A stretch of DNA of 64,000 nt from Sporomusa acidovorans (GCF_900101845.1 NZ_FNAM01000018.1:41533-105532), one strand, 5' to 3'. Positions 26,017 through 35,416 are shown, counted from the stretch's first letter. Made by a program: numbers and translations. Notes: generated by a model not told the origin, from the letters alone.

Positions 26017-26045
26017 GGCGGCAACCACATTAAGCAGTTGTCGCC
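26017..26045 (-). terminator. Hairpin after the purine permease gene
   Basis: On the minus strand GGCGACAAC pairs with GTTGCCGCC (one wobble) and is followed by CTTATTTATTT. It probably gives partial termination before yqeB. Confidence 0.55.
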
Positions 26046-26061
26046 TCTATTGTTTCGCCAT

Positions 26062-27402
26062 TTAGCCAATGTATTCCTGCTTGCCAATATCAGCTTTGGC
26101 CGGTTGATCAGTACCATTTAGCACTGCGTTGAGAAGGATGGCCGCCACACTGCCGGCCGTAATGCCGCTGTGGAGAATAACCTGCGCCCAGCTAGGAAAA
26201 TTTTGATAGAAGTTAGGCACAGCCAGCGTGATCATCCCCACACCCAAACTAATGGCAACCACCATGATATTATGGGTACCATCAAATTGAACCTTGGATA
26301 ACGTTTTGATGCCACTGGCAGCTACCATGCCAAACATGGCAATACCGGCGCCGCCCAGGACCGGGTTGGGAATAGCGGAAATAATGGCGGCCACCTTGGG
26401 GAATAATCCCAAAACAATGAGAATTATGCCGGCTGCAGCCACAACAAACCGGCTCTTGACTCGCGTCAAACCGACCAAACCGACATTCTGGGCAAATGCA
26501 GTATAGGGAAAACTGTTCAAAATACCGCCCAGAATGGTGGAAAAGCCATCGGCACGCAGCCCCCGGGTCAGGTCTTGCTGGGTAATAGGCTTTTGAATGA
26601 TTTCACCCACGGCAATACAATCGCCTGTCGTTTCCGTCATTACAACCAGCATAACCAGCACCATGGCAATAATGGACGCCGCATCAAAAGTCGGCAGTCC
26701 GAAAGCAAACGGCGTGGTAATTCCCAGCCAGGCAGCAGTGGAAACCTGCGAAAAATTGACCATGCCAAACGGGATAGCGATCAGCGTGCCGACGATAAGT
26801 CCCAAAAGAACGGCAATATTACTTAAAAAACCTTTAAAATAGCGATAGAGAAATAATACAAGCACCAAGGTAATCAATGCCATACAAATATACGGAAAGG
26901 CAGCAAAATCCTTAGCGGCCGGATTCCCTCCGGCGGCCCAGCGGACAGCGACCGGCATAAGCGTAACCCCAATAATGGTTATGATAGTTCCGGTCACGAC
27001 CGGTGGGAAGAAGCGGATAAGACGGCTAAAATAAGGACTCATTAAATAGGTAACCAGACCGGCCACCATAATCGAACCGTAAATTCCTGTCAGTCCATGG
27101 GTCTTGCCGATAATAATCATCGGTGTCACCGCGGCAAATGTTACTCCCTGAATAATCGGAATTCTGATACCCATATTCCAAAAGCCCAAGGTTTGAATCA
27201 GCGTCGCAATGCCGCAGGTAAATAAATCAGCGTTAATCAGGTAAATTAGCTGTTCTTTGCTTAAGCCCAAAGCATTGGCAATAATAAGCGGCACAGCCAC
27301 CGCTCCGGCATACATTGCCAGGACATGCTGCAAACCATAGGTAAAGAGCTGACCCAACGGCAGCATTTCATCAACCGGATGTTTCATCTGATTGTTTTGC
27401 AT
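26062..27402 (-). CDS. Purine (xanthine/uric acid) permease
   Basis: 446 residues, NCS2 family, with the signature YGLQHVLAMYAGAVAVPLI, 14 likely membrane segments and a VMTETTGDCIAVGEII segment like that of purine carriers. It would feed the xanthine dehydrogenase. Its start lies inside the 3' end of the dehydrogenase gene (32-base overlap) with AGGAGC upstream. Confidence 0.87.
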   Translation of the reverse strand: MQNNQMKHPVDEMLPLGQLFTYGLQHVLAMYAGAVAVPLIIANALGLSKEQLIYLINADLFTCGIATLIQTLGFWNMGIRIPIIQGVTFAAVTPMIIIGKTHGLTGIYGSIMVAGLVTYLMSPYFSRLIRFFPPVVTGTIITIIGVTLMPVAVRWAAGGNPAAKDFAAFPYICMALITLVLVLFLYRYFKGFLSNIAVLLGLIVGTLIAIPFGMVNFSQVSTAAWLGITTPFAFGLPTFDAASIIAMVLVMLVVMTETTGDCIAVGEIIQKPITQQDLTRGLRADGFSTILGGILNSFPYTAFAQNVGLVGLTRVKSRFVVAAAGIILIVLGLFPKVAAIISAIPNPVLGGAGIAMFGMVAASGIKTLSKVQFDGTHNIMVVAISLGVGMITLAVPNFYQNFPSWAQVILHSGITAGSVAAILLNAVLNGTDQPAKADIGKQEYIG

Positions 27403-29683
27403 GAATCATAGCTCCTTTCATTCCCATAAATACTTTTTCCGGAGTAATCGGCAAACTGGCGATACTGACGCCCACAGCGTTGTAAATTGCCTGCGCAATT
27501 GCCGGCGACGGTGTATTGATGACTACTTCACCAATGGACTTGGCACCAAACGGGCCGGTCGGCTCATAGCTTTCTTCAAAGGCCACGGTAATTTTGCCAA
27601 CATCTTTCCGGCAGGGAATCTTGTATTGCATAAAATTATTGGTCTTCATCCTGCCGCGATCGTCATAGCGGACTTCCTCATACATGGCCATGCCGATACC
27701 CTGGGCTATGCCGCCTTCTACCTGGATCTTAGCCAGATTGGCATTAAGCACGGTGCCACAATCGACAACAGCTACGTAATTGATAATCTCAAATTTGCCG
27801 GTTCCCGGATCCAGTTCAATCTCCACAAAGCCGGCCACAAAAGGCGGTGGCGATATGGGTGAACCATAGGTGGCATTGCCCACCAACTGACAGTTTCCCG
27901 TCCCCACAACCAGCAATTCCGCCAGTTTTTTAATGCTGATCTCCCGGCCTGACGGGGCGGTAAGCTGCTGTCCGTCAAATTGAACTTGTGCGGGAGCAAC
28001 TTCCAGCATGCGTGCGCCTTGGGTAATGATTTGCTTTTTCAGGTCCTCCGCGGCCCGTAATACGGCCATGCCGGTCACATAGGCCGTACTTGAGGCGTAA
28101 GAACCGGGGTCATACGGGGAAATATCCGTATCGGCAGCATGGACAATGATCTTTTCCGGCGGCATAGCAAGCACCTCGGCCGCAACCTGCGCCAGCATGG
28201 TATCACTGCCTGTCCCCATATCGGTTGAACCGATCAGCAGGCAATAGCTGCCGTCCTCGTTCAGACGAACGGAGGCGGAAGCCGTATCAATCCCGGCAAT
28301 GCCGGACCCTTGCATGGTAACAGCCATGCCGACGGCGCGTATATTGCCGTTGGGCAATTGTTTACGGGGATATTTATCCTGCCAGCCGATCAGTTCTTTG
28401 CCTTTTTCAATACAACGATCTAAAGCCGAGCTGCCAAGCACATTGCCATGAAAAGCAAGGGAGGTCTCGCCTTCTTTAATTAAATTTTTCAGTCTTAGTT
28501 CGGCGGGGTCCATGCCAAGCTTGGCCGCCAGTTTGTTAACAGTCGATTCCAGGGCAAAGGTTCCCTGTGTAGCGCCATATCCTCTGAGCGCCCCTGCCGG
28601 CATTTTATTGGTATATACGGCATGACCATGATAGCGAACCGCCCTGGTTTTATTATATAGCGGCAATGTCTTATCGCCGCATACGGCAAAAGTAGTTGGC
28701 GCATGTTCGCCATAGGCACCGGTATCGGACAAATTCTCAATATCCAGAGCGCGGATAACCCCTTCCTTGTCGGCGCCCAGCCGGACCTTGAGCCGCATGG
28801 CATGACGGCTGGTAGTGCAGCTAAAAGTTTCGCTGCGGTTATAGATATAAAAGGCGGGTTTACCGGTCTTAAGGGTAACCAGTCCGGTAAATACTTCGCC
28901 TGACCCCGTCTGCTTGCCGCCGAAGCCGCCGCCAATCCGCGGCTTGATAACCCGCACTTGACTGGCCGGCAATTCCAGCGCCCTCGCCACCTGCCTCTTT
29001 ATATGGAAAGGAACTTGCGTGGAACTAACAACTACCAGCCGGCCGGTATGGTCAAGATAGGTAAACGCGCGGAAAGTTTCCATCATCGCCGGTGCCTGCG
29101 CCTGTGTATAATAGGTTTCTTCAATAACAATGTCGCATTTTTTCAGTTCCTGCTCGACATCGCCTTCTGCCAGGATATGTGAAGAACAGATATTGCGCGC
29201 CTTATCCATGCCGATATCAAAATTGCAGGAAAGATCCGCTTCCGGATGAACAACCGAGGCATGGCCAATGGCTTGCTCAAACTCAAGCACCGGCTCAAAA
29301 ACCTCATACTCTACTTTAATTCGCTTCATTGCCGCATTGGCAGCCCGTTCGTCAGCAGCGGCAATAATAGCCACTTCATCGCCAACATACCTGACGACCT
29401 GGTCAAGAATCAGCCGGTCATAAGGCGATGGTTCGGGATAGGATTGCCCGGCCAGCGTGAAGCGCACCTGCGGCACATCTTTATAGGTAAGAATGCATTC
29501 GACCCCTTTGACCGAGTGCGCTTTTGTTGTATCAATAGACTTGATTCTGGCAAAAGCATGGGGACTGCGCAGAATTTTTACCACCAGCGCATTGTCCGGC
29601 GCTAAGTCTTCCGTATAGACAGGCTTGCCGGTACTGATGGCGAGAGCATCTGTTTTGGGCAGGGCTTTACCGACATACTTCAT
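27371..29683 (-). CDS. Xanthine dehydrogenase-family molybdopterin-binding subunit
   Basis: 770 residues with the large-subunit signatures GGGFGGKQTGSGEVFTGL, ALRGYGATQGTFALESTVN and GPFGAKSIGEV, whose glutamate is the catalytic base. It hydroxylates a purine or similar heterocycle at a molybdenum centre. With separate FeS and FAD genes and yqeB/yqeC/mocA downstream, this looks like the selenium-dependent hydroxylase type. Whether the substrate is xanthine, hypoxanthine or nicotinate cannot be fixed from sequence. Confidence 0.9.
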   Translation of the reverse strand: MKYVGKALPKTDALAISTGKPVYTEDLAPDNALVVKILRSPHAFARIKSIDTTKAHSVKGVECILTYKDVPQVRFTLAGQSYPEPSPYDRLILDQVVRYVGDEVAIIAAADERAANAAMKRIKVEYEVFEPVLEFEQAIGHASVVHPEADLSCNFDIGMDKARNICSSHILAEGDVEQELKKCDIVIEETYYTQAQAPAMMETFRAFTYLDHTGRLVVVSSTQVPFHIKRQVARALELPASQVRVIKPRIGGGFGGKQTGSGEVFTGLVTLKTGKPAFYIYNRSETFSCTTSRHAMRLKVRLGADKEGVIRALDIENLSDTGAYGEHAPTTFAVCGDKTLPLYNKTRAVRYHGHAVYTNKMPAGALRGYGATQGTFALESTVNKLAAKLGMDPAELRLKNLIKEGETSLAFHGNVLGSSALDRCIEKGKELIGWQDKYPRKQLPNGNIRAVGMAVTMQGSGIAGIDTASASVRLNEDGSYCLLIGSTDMGTGSDTMLAQVAAEVLAMPPEKIIVHAADTDISPYDPGSYASSTAYVTGMAVLRAAEDLKKQIITQGARMLEVAPAQVQFDGQQLTAPSGREISIKKLAELLVVGTGNCQLVGNATYGSPISPPPFVAGFVEIELDPGTGKFEIINYVAVVDCGTVLNANLAKIQVEGGIAQGIGMAMYEEVRYDDRGRMKTNNFMQYKIPCRKDVGKITVAFEESYEPTGPFGAKSIGEVVINTPSPAIAQAIYNAVGVSIASLPITPEKVFMGMKGAMIHAKQSDETSG

Positions 29684-29687
29684 GATC

Positions 29688-30134
29688 CTACACCCCCAGG
29701 TATTTCTTGACTGCCCTGAGCTGCCCCTGATAACCGGTACAACGGCACAGGTTGCCTGTCAAGTAATGAATCATATCTGCTTCTGTGGGATTAACCAATT
29801 CCCGCTTCATCGCCAGTACAGTCATGATGAAACCGGGACTGCAATAACCGCACTGGTCCGCTCCCTCTGCCGCCATGAATTGGGCAAACTCTTCCGCCTC
29901 GGAGCGAAGGCCCTCGATTGTCGTAATATGCTGGCCAGCAGCACGAAAAGACAGCAGCGAGCACGACAGGGTCGGCTTCCCGTTAAGCCAAACGGTGCAT
30001 AAGCCGCAACTGGAAGTTTCACACCCTCTTCTAACGCTATATAAGCCCTGTGCGCGCAGCGTGTCCACGAGAAAATCGTCAGGCTGAACTTCCAGGGTAA
30101 ATTGCTGATGATTAATGATGACTGCTATTTGCAT
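29688..30134 (-). CDS. Xanthine dehydrogenase-family 2Fe-2S subunit
   Basis: 148 residues carrying two [2Fe-2S] motifs: CETSSCGLCTVWLNGKPTLSC near residue 40 and CGYCSPGFIM...CRCTGYQ near 100. It passes electrons from molybdenum to FAD. The start overlaps the FAD-subunit gene by ten bases. The stop is TAG. Confidence 0.95.
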   Translation of the reverse strand: MQIAVIINHQQFTLEVQPDDFLVDTLRAQGLYSVRRGCETSSCGLCTVWLNGKPTLSCSLLSFRAAGQHITTIEGLRSEAEEFAQFMAAEGADQCGYCSPGFIMTVLAMKRELVNPTEADMIHYLTGNLCRCTGYQGQLRAVKKYLGV

Positions 30135-30928
30135 GCTGCTACCTCCGCGATGGCCCGCTTAATAAGAGTTTCAGCCACAGCCTGGCGGTATGCGGCCGAG
30201 GCCCGCCGGTTGCTGCCAAAAGGCAGCTCACTTACTGCCAGCCGCGCTGCCTCTTCCGTGACAGCGGCAGTAATCTCCTGGCCGGCATTTTCCAGCCGGG
30301 CGGCAGCCTGCGCCGCCAGCTTGGCACGGGTCGGCCTCGCCCCCACAGCAATCCGCCACTTGCCGTCAAGCCGGGATACGGCGACTGTCAGCAAAGGATA
30401 ATCGGCCGCTGAGTTGCGCAAAGCCTGATAAGCCGCATGCCCGTTACATTTGCGAATGATGACTTTGGTTAGTATATCCTTGGTGCGGGGGCTGTCCAAA
30501 AAAGCGATTAAGCTCATCCGCCCGCCTTTCACCAATTCAACTTCGGCATCAAGCGCCAGCAGAGCGGTGAGAAAATCGGAAAAACCGTAGCGCATAAAAA
30601 CAGACGCGCCAACGGTAGCGATATTGCGAAACTGCACACCGACAATATTGGCCACTGCTTTGGACAACAGACCGGCTCCGCAGTTTTTTACGGCGGCGTG
30701 GGTTTCCACTTCCCGCAAGCTGGTCATAGCCCCGATTTCAATGGTGCTACTGTGTTCCGTAATATATTGTAAACCCAGCTTCGACAAATCCACCCCCACA
30801 GGAATGGTTTGCGAGCCCAGTCTGAGATAGGCACAGCCGCCAAGTATGGTATTGTTTCTTTTTTCCGTTACTAGTTTGTAAGCAGCTTCCAGTGTATCCG
30901 GTTGCGCTACTGTACGCAATGTGAACAA
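30125..30928 (-). CDS. Xanthine dehydrogenase-family FAD-binding subunit
   Basis: 267 residues. ILGGCAYLRLG and the VANIVGVQFRNIATVGASVF segment bind FAD, as in CoxM/XdhB. First gene of the cluster. The start is TTG 30928 with GGAGGATGG upstream. It ends in TAG. Confidence 0.9.
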   Translation of the reverse strand: MFTLRTVAQPDTLEAAYKLVTEKRNNTILGGCAYLRLGSQTIPVGVDLSKLGLQYITEHSSTIEIGAMTSLREVETHAAVKNCGAGLLSKAVANIVGVQFRNIATVGASVFMRYGFSDFLTALLALDAEVELVKGGRMSLIAFLDSPRTKDILTKVIIRKCNGHAAYQALRNSAADYPLLTVAVSRLDGKWRIAVGARPTRAKLAAQAAARLENAGQEITAAVTEEAARLAVSELPFGSNRRASAAYRQAVAETLIKRAIAEVAACK

Positions 30929-30944
30929 TTTCCATCCTCCATAA

Positions 30945-30986
30945 CCGAACGTTCGATATTTTTTTTAACTCATAGTTCGAATTATA
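30945..30986 (-). promoter_or_regulatory. Promoter and CGAAC-repeat operator of the hydroxylase operon
   Basis: A perfect TATAAT (minus strand, 30986-30981) is followed downstream by two CGAAC boxes, the second forming the palindrome CGAACGTTCG (30946-30955). CCGAAC resembles the Gram-positive PurBox core, which suits a purine operon, but box spacing does not clearly match. Confidence 0.35.
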
Positions 30987-31103
30987 CCATAGCCGCGCGC
31001 CTGTCGAAAAGACATTTTTTATGGAAAAAAGCCAAAAAACTTCTACCAATAACCAACAATACATCGGACTGTGATAACAGTCTCTTTTTTTCTTTTTCCA
31101 CAA

Positions 31104-31142
31104 AGGAAACTCCTGCCTTGTATTTTATGGCAGGAGTTTCCT
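31104..31142 (-). terminator. Hairpin downstream of the TSUP gene
   Basis: A perfect 14-bp stem (AGGAAACTCCTGCC with GGCAGGAGTTTCCT) and an 11-base loop, followed on the minus strand by only three T. It lies about 140 bases after the TSUP stop. Termination is likely but the T-run is short. Confidence 0.5.
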
Positions 31143-31280
31143 AGCTCTATCTTTTACTGTGTATCTACTCGGGTTTTTGTTCCCTTAATGAACTGGCACC
31201 AAATGTCATGAAGAAGTAAAATTACCTTATATTATATTTACTGACGAGTTCTCTAAAACGAGCATACTTACTAAATGGTA

Positions 31281-32042
31281 CTATTTGAGCATGAAAATTC
31301 CTGACAATAACAATACAATATAGACAAGTTTAATAAAAGTTTCTCCCTTAATGTTGTTATGCGCATAGTTTCCAAGAAGTGTACCCGCTGCTAAAAATGG
31401 CAGCGTCCAGAAAATCAAATCCAAAACAGGCCCGGCCATTACGCCTGTTCTAATGTTATTAAAAATCATAATTAAATTAAGAGTAACCCACATTGCACAA
31501 AGAGTAGCCCTAAAGTTGCTTTTATCCGGCAAAGCCAGCGAAGCATATATCACCACAAAGGGACCGCCTGAACTAAAAGCCCCGTGCATAATCCCCCCCA
31601 AAAACAGCAATACATTCAGTAAGTATTTTTTAACTTTCGTCATCTTATTCATATCGTTGTTTGCATTAGTTTTTTCGTGCTTGGAACCATAAGATATATA
31701 CAAGCCTCTCAGTGCTACAACGATCATAAAGACTCCCAGCATGGTTTTCAATACTTTTTCCGGCATGCTCGTAAATAACCACATTCCTATCGGCAGTCCG
31801 AGAATAACGAAAGAAATTATTTTAATATATTCTTTCCAAATAATCTTTTTGAAATCAATTACGACAATATAAAAACACAGTAACCATGCTAATACGATAA
31901 GAACAGGCACAGCGACATTTATACCTGCTAAAGCAATACAAAAAGGAAGAGCCAGAACCGTACAGCCAAACCCCGTTATTCCCTCCATAAAATGGGTTGC
32001 GAGGACTACTATCCCAAATAAAACTACACTTAATACATCCAT
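31281..32042 (-). CDS. TSUP (TauE/SafE) family membrane exporter
   Basis: 253 residues, about eight hydrophobic segments, with the family's ATHFMEGITGFGCTVLALPF start and HGAFSSGGPFVVIY in the second repeat. TSUP proteins often export sulfite or organosulfonates. It is the last gene of the GntR-linked cluster, 239 bases after the reductase, and might be separately expressed: a weak AT-rich operator-like stretch lies at 32115-32132. Confidence 0.82.
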   Translation of the reverse strand: MDVLSVVLFGIVVLATHFMEGITGFGCTVLALPFCIALAGINVAVPVLIVLAWLLCFYIVVIDFKKIIWKEYIKIISFVILGLPIGMWLFTSMPEKVLKTMLGVFMIVVALRGLYISYGSKHEKTNANNDMNKMTKVKKYLLNVLLFLGGIMHGAFSSGGPFVVIYASLALPDKSNFRATLCAMWVTLNLIMIFNNIRTGVMAGPVLDLIFWTLPFLAAGTLLGNYAHNNIKGETFIKLVYIVLLLSGIFMLK

Positions 32043-32159
32043 GGAATTCTCCTATCTTCGTTTTTCTGTCATCTATATACAACGTGCTAAAGAATTTTGC
32101 AAACTTCTTTAATGCGGAATATATATCTCGTAACAACTTTTAAAATATTTAAACGCTAA

Positions 32160-32194
32160 AGCCCCTCCGTTCATAAAACATACCCGGAAGGGCT
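32160..32194 (-). terminator. Terminator after the reductase gene
   Basis: AGCCC-TCCG pairs with CGGA-GGGCT around a 15-base loop; the minus strand continues TTAGCGTTT. It may separate the TSUP gene from the upstream operon. Confidence 0.55.
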
Positions 32195-32281
32195 CTTATT
32201 GCATCTAACAAAAGCTACAATGATTCATTTTCCGCCGACCGCTTTTCAATTCCAATCAAAAAAAAGCAACTTTTAAATCTT

Positions 32282-33139
32282 TTAAAGAACTTTATATACA
32301 GCATTGCAATCTTCTCTACCCAAACCTTTCTGCTCGGCTTGCTCGTAGAATTTCTTTGCTTGTTTGGTAAATCTGGCGTCATATCCCCAACTATCAGCCA
32401 TTTCACAGCCTAAGCGGACATCTTTAAGGGCGAGACTAACGCCAAAGCGATTAGCAAAATCATTGTTTACAATCCAGGGTCCTCTCACCTGCAGCTGGAA
32501 GGAGTTTGCTCCGGTTTCAGCCAGCAGTTCCAAGAATTGTTTAGCATCAATACCGGCTTGGTTCCCCAAATGCAGGCCTTCCGCTAAAACCGCAAGATTC
32601 GTCATCCCAATCATATTACTAATAACTTTAAAGGCATAGGCCTGTTTTACCCCTCCTAAATAATGCACGGGAGCTCCTACTCTATTTAAAATAGGAAGCA
32701 CTTTTTCAAAAGTTGCTTTATCTCCCCCGGCAAAAATGGGTTCTTCCGCTTTTTCCGCCTGTGCCGGTCCCTTACCGAGGGGGCAACCGACAAAACCAAC
32801 TCCTCTAGCTTTTGCAAAATTCTCTATTTCTTCGGCAGTAGTAGGGTCAATTGTGCTAACATCAATATAAATACTGCCTTGTTTCATTTTAGTTAACAAA
32901 CCATGCTCAGACATCATCACTTCTTTAATATGCACCGGTAAAGGAAGACTTGTAAAAATTACATCACAGTCAGCCATATCTTCAGCCTTGGCAGCCGCAC
33001 TGCCGGTAGTTCCCGCAGCTAAAGTCCGTGCTATCGCATCATTATTTAAATCATATACCAATACATTTTGTCCTGCCCGAATTAAATTTCTCGCTAAAGG
33101 TCCTCCCATTAAACCCAATCCAATATATCCGATTTTCAT
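32282..33139 (-). CDS. 3-hydroxyisobutyrate dehydrogenase-family reductase with unusual substrate loop
   Basis: 285 residues: NAD-binding GYIGLGLMGGPLARNL at the start and the catalytic lysine segment (AYAFKVISNMIGMTNL) near residue 170. The substrate loop, normally D-A-P-V-S-G-G, reads GCPLGKGPAQAEKAE. The SG pair of ordinary hydroxyacid dehydrogenases is lost and a lysine gained, reminiscent of sulfolactaldehyde reductase YihU (PVGRT). It probably reduces a semialdehyde carrying a negative group, supplied by the neighbouring aldolase. Substrate unknown. Confidence 0.8.
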   Translation of the reverse strand: MKIGYIGLGLMGGPLARNLIRAGQNVLVYDLNNDAIARTLAAGTTGSAAAKAEDMADCDVIFTSLPLPVHIKEVMMSEHGLLTKMKQGSIYIDVSTIDPTTAEEIENFAKARGVGFVGCPLGKGPAQAEKAEEPIFAGGDKATFEKVLPILNRVGAPVHYLGGVKQAYAFKVISNMIGMTNLAVLAEGLHLGNQAGIDAKQFLELLAETGANSFQLQVRGPWIVNNDFANRFGVSLALKDVRLGCEMADSWGYDARFTKQAKKFYEQAEQKGLGREDCNAVYKVL

Positions 33140-33187
33140 GCGCGCTCCCCCTCATGCTATTAAAAATATAAACGCAGTCCATTTATG

Positions 33188-34402
33188 TTAGCGAGGCCTT
33201 TCATAGCCGATATCTCTCAATGTTAAATACGAGTAGTCCCAATCCCCAACTGCTAAACGTAGCCATTCCAAAAAAGCCGGCGTAACCTGTTTAGTATGCT
33301 TATCATAGTATGCAGTTGGCACACTTTTTTCTTTTCCCCCCACATCGCTAAGCGGTAATAAGGAATAGGTATCTTCACTCATTCCATAACAAACCATACT
33401 GTCATCGCAACCATCCAAAAACGCGTTCACAGCTAATTGACCAATAGTATAAGCCTCTTTTTCATCTACGGGGGACCGGGAAAGCTTAAAGCACCGCTGG
33501 GCCATAGTCAAATCTTGCGCCCTGGCCCGAACATCCAGCCTGTTATTTACCAAGTCAGCCAGATAATTTGCGGCCCCACCATAAATGCGACTGCCATTAT
33601 CCAATTCGGCAAAAGGAGATGCCCCTACCGGCGTTCCGTCCTGATACTTTACTCCCTCGCCAACAACAGCCACCACAAAGCCGTATTTTTCATATGCCCG
33701 CTTTATTTCCGAAATAAATTCATTTTCATCGAACGGCTGCTCAGGTAAATATATTAGATGCGGCGATGCGGCCGGATGATTTTTAGCAAGTCCTGCGGCA
33801 GCTGCCAACCAGCCTACCGACCTGCCCATTACCTCAATGATACGCACTTGTTCAAAAGTTTTCATCGCTTCTAAATCAATGCCAATATCCCGAACAGCTT
33901 GGGCTACGTATTTTGCTGCGCTGCCAAACCCAGGAGTTCGTTCCAACCCAACGATATCATTATCAATGGTTTTGGGAACACCTAAAACTTGTAATGCTGT
34001 ATTTTCCATTTTAGCAGCTTCACTAATGATATGAGCGGCAAACATAGTTCCATTGCCGCCAATTAATAATAAGCCCTCTCCCCCAAGTTTTTTTATAAGA
34101 TACGGAATTTTTTTTAAGATACTCGCTGTTAATTGCAAACGGCTTGACCCCAGAAAAGCTCCCGGCGTTGAATATAAACGTTGTATGGTCTCTGCGTCAA
34201 GCCCACTTAAATCAACTATATTGCCAGCTAATAATCCTTCAAAAGCATTTACCAAACCTAAAACTTTGACCTGATTTTCCTGGCATCTACTAACAATTCC
34301 AGCTAACGTACAATTTATAACGGCACTTGGCCCGCCTGTTTGGGCAACTATGATTGTTTTGGGAATTTTCCCATTCTCCCTTTTATGTAAAACTTCTTGC
34401 AT
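33188..34402 (-). CDS. 6-phosphofructokinase-family kinase (donor uncertain)
   Basis: 404 residues of the PfkA superfamily, long form: TGGPSAVIN at the N-terminus, GGNGTMFAAH in the phosphate-donor site and PKTIDNDI in the active site. GGNGT suggests ATP as donor, while the lysine in PKTIDND is the mark of pyrophosphate-dependent enzymes, so the donor cannot be assigned. It would phosphorylate a ketose phosphate or analogue for the class II aldolase encoded just upstream. Confidence 0.82.
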   Translation of the reverse strand: MQEVLHKRENGKIPKTIIVAQTGGPSAVINCTLAGIVSRCQENQVKVLGLVNAFEGLLAGNIVDLSGLDAETIQRLYSTPGAFLGSSRLQLTASILKKIPYLIKKLGGEGLLLIGGNGTMFAAHIISEAAKMENTALQVLGVPKTIDNDIVGLERTPGFGSAAKYVAQAVRDIGIDLEAMKTFEQVRIIEVMGRSVGWLAAAAGLAKNHPAASPHLIYLPEQPFDENEFISEIKRAYEKYGFVVAVVGEGVKYQDGTPVGASPFAELDNGSRIYGGAANYLADLVNNRLDVRARAQDLTMAQRCFKLSRSPVDEKEAYTIGQLAVNAFLDGCDDSMVCYGMSEDTYSLLPLSDVGGKEKSVPTAYYDKHTKQVTPAFLEWLRLAVGDWDYSYLTLRDIGYERPR

Positions 34403-34436
34403 AAATATTGACCTCCACGTACGCGCAGTATACCCT

Positions 34437-35291
34437 TTATTTCAAATACTCCCGCCATTGCTCCGCAAAGAACTTTAAATCTTTTTCGGCGACTTCTGCC
34501 ACTGCCTGCTTTATCGCTTGCGGGATGCCAACCAAATCATAAGCTTCTTTGTTTTCGCTATGCAGCTTGGTGAAAGTATCCATAAAGGCACACTTAACCT
34601 CCGTACCAATGTTAACCTTTTTAATCCCAAGGTCAATTGCTCTGGCAAACTGCTTTTTCTCTATTCCCGTGCCGCCGTGAAGGACAAGGGGAGTCTGGGT
34701 CAATTTTGCGCTTTTTTCCAAAATGCCAAAATTTAAATTAGGTTTTCCTTTATATAACCCGTGAGCATTGCCGATAGAAATCGCTAAGGCATCCACTCCC
34801 GTGAGATCAGCAAAACGAGGTACGTCATCCGGATTAGTCATTTTAGAACTTACGACCCCTTCACCATCTTCCACACCGGCCAGGGCACCAATTTCCCCTT
34901 CAACAGACACACCCACAGCTTTAGCTACTGTTACTACTTTTTTTGTTAACTGAACATTTTCGTCAAATGATAAATGCGAACCATCAATCATTACCGCACT
35001 AAAACCAAGGCGTATCGCCTTCATGCAGCTTTCAAAGTCTTTTGCATGGTCAAGAAATACCACTACCGGTACTTTGGCTTTATCAGCCAGCCTGACCATA
35101 AGCCTCCCAATTTCCTCATTGCCCTGTTTATTAAGTACAGGTGCCCCTATCATAGCAATTACCGGCAAGCCCGCTTTTTCAGCACCGTTCATGATACCCT
35201 GCGCAGTAAATAAGTCATATGTGCTGAATGCCCCTATTGCCCCCCTGTCGTGACCTGTCTTAAGCACTTCTCTCAGTGTTGCAATTGACAT
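34437..35291 (-). CDS. Class II (zinc) fructose/tagatose-bisphosphate-type aldolase
   Basis: 284 residues, GatY/KbaY/FbaA family: FLDHAKDFESCMKAIRLGF holds the catalytic aspartate and a zinc histidine, GEIGALAGVEDG the next ligand region, and HGGTGIEKKQFARAIDLGIKKVNIGT the phosphate site. It cleaves a ketose (bis)phosphate to dihydroxyacetone phosphate plus an aldehyde. It follows a candidate GntR operator (35327-35352) and leads the PFK and reductase genes. Confidence 0.87.
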   Translation of the reverse strand: MSIATLREVLKTGHDRGAIGAFSTYDLFTAQGIMNGAEKAGLPVIAMIGAPVLNKQGNEEIGRLMVRLADKAKVPVVVFLDHAKDFESCMKAIRLGFSAVMIDGSHLSFDENVQLTKKVVTVAKAVGVSVEGEIGALAGVEDGEGVVSSKMTNPDDVPRFADLTGVDALAISIGNAHGLYKGKPNLNFGILEKSAKLTQTPLVLHGGTGIEKKQFARAIDLGIKKVNIGTEVKCAFMDTFTKLHSENKEAYDLVGIPQAIKQAVAEVAEKDLKFFAEQWREYLK

Positions 35292-35326
35292 AGTAACCCT
35301 CCGTTTTTTTATAATAAAGTTCTCGT

Positions 35327-35352
35327 AAAATATATTCTATAAGATATATTTG
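35327..35352. promoter_or_regulatory. Candidate GntR operator upstream of the aldolase
   Basis: TATATTCTATAAGATATATT within AAA...TTGA flanks. The same sequence, with two changes in the centre, lies upstream of the transporter gene (39039-39064), so both promoters are probably controlled by the GntR protein encoded between them. Confidence 0.6.
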
Positions 35353-35416
35353 AAGGTAAAAAAAATAAAAAAAGCTTCACTAAAAATTGCGTTTCCCCTA
35401 ATCTATATATACATTC

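Larger units (their letters stand above)
30929..31280. other. Intergenic region upstream of the hydroxylase operon
   Basis: Contains a -10 box TATAAT (minus, 30981-30986), two CGAAC repeats, and a strong hairpin at 31104-31142. The 118-aa minus frame across it has no protein features. Nothing else is seen. Confidence 0.5.

Noticed and set aside
30747..31103. 118-aa minus-strand ORF upstream of the hydroxylase operon
   Set aside because: It overlaps the start of the FAD subunit in another frame and the promoter; cysteine and tryptophan-rich composition without a family match.
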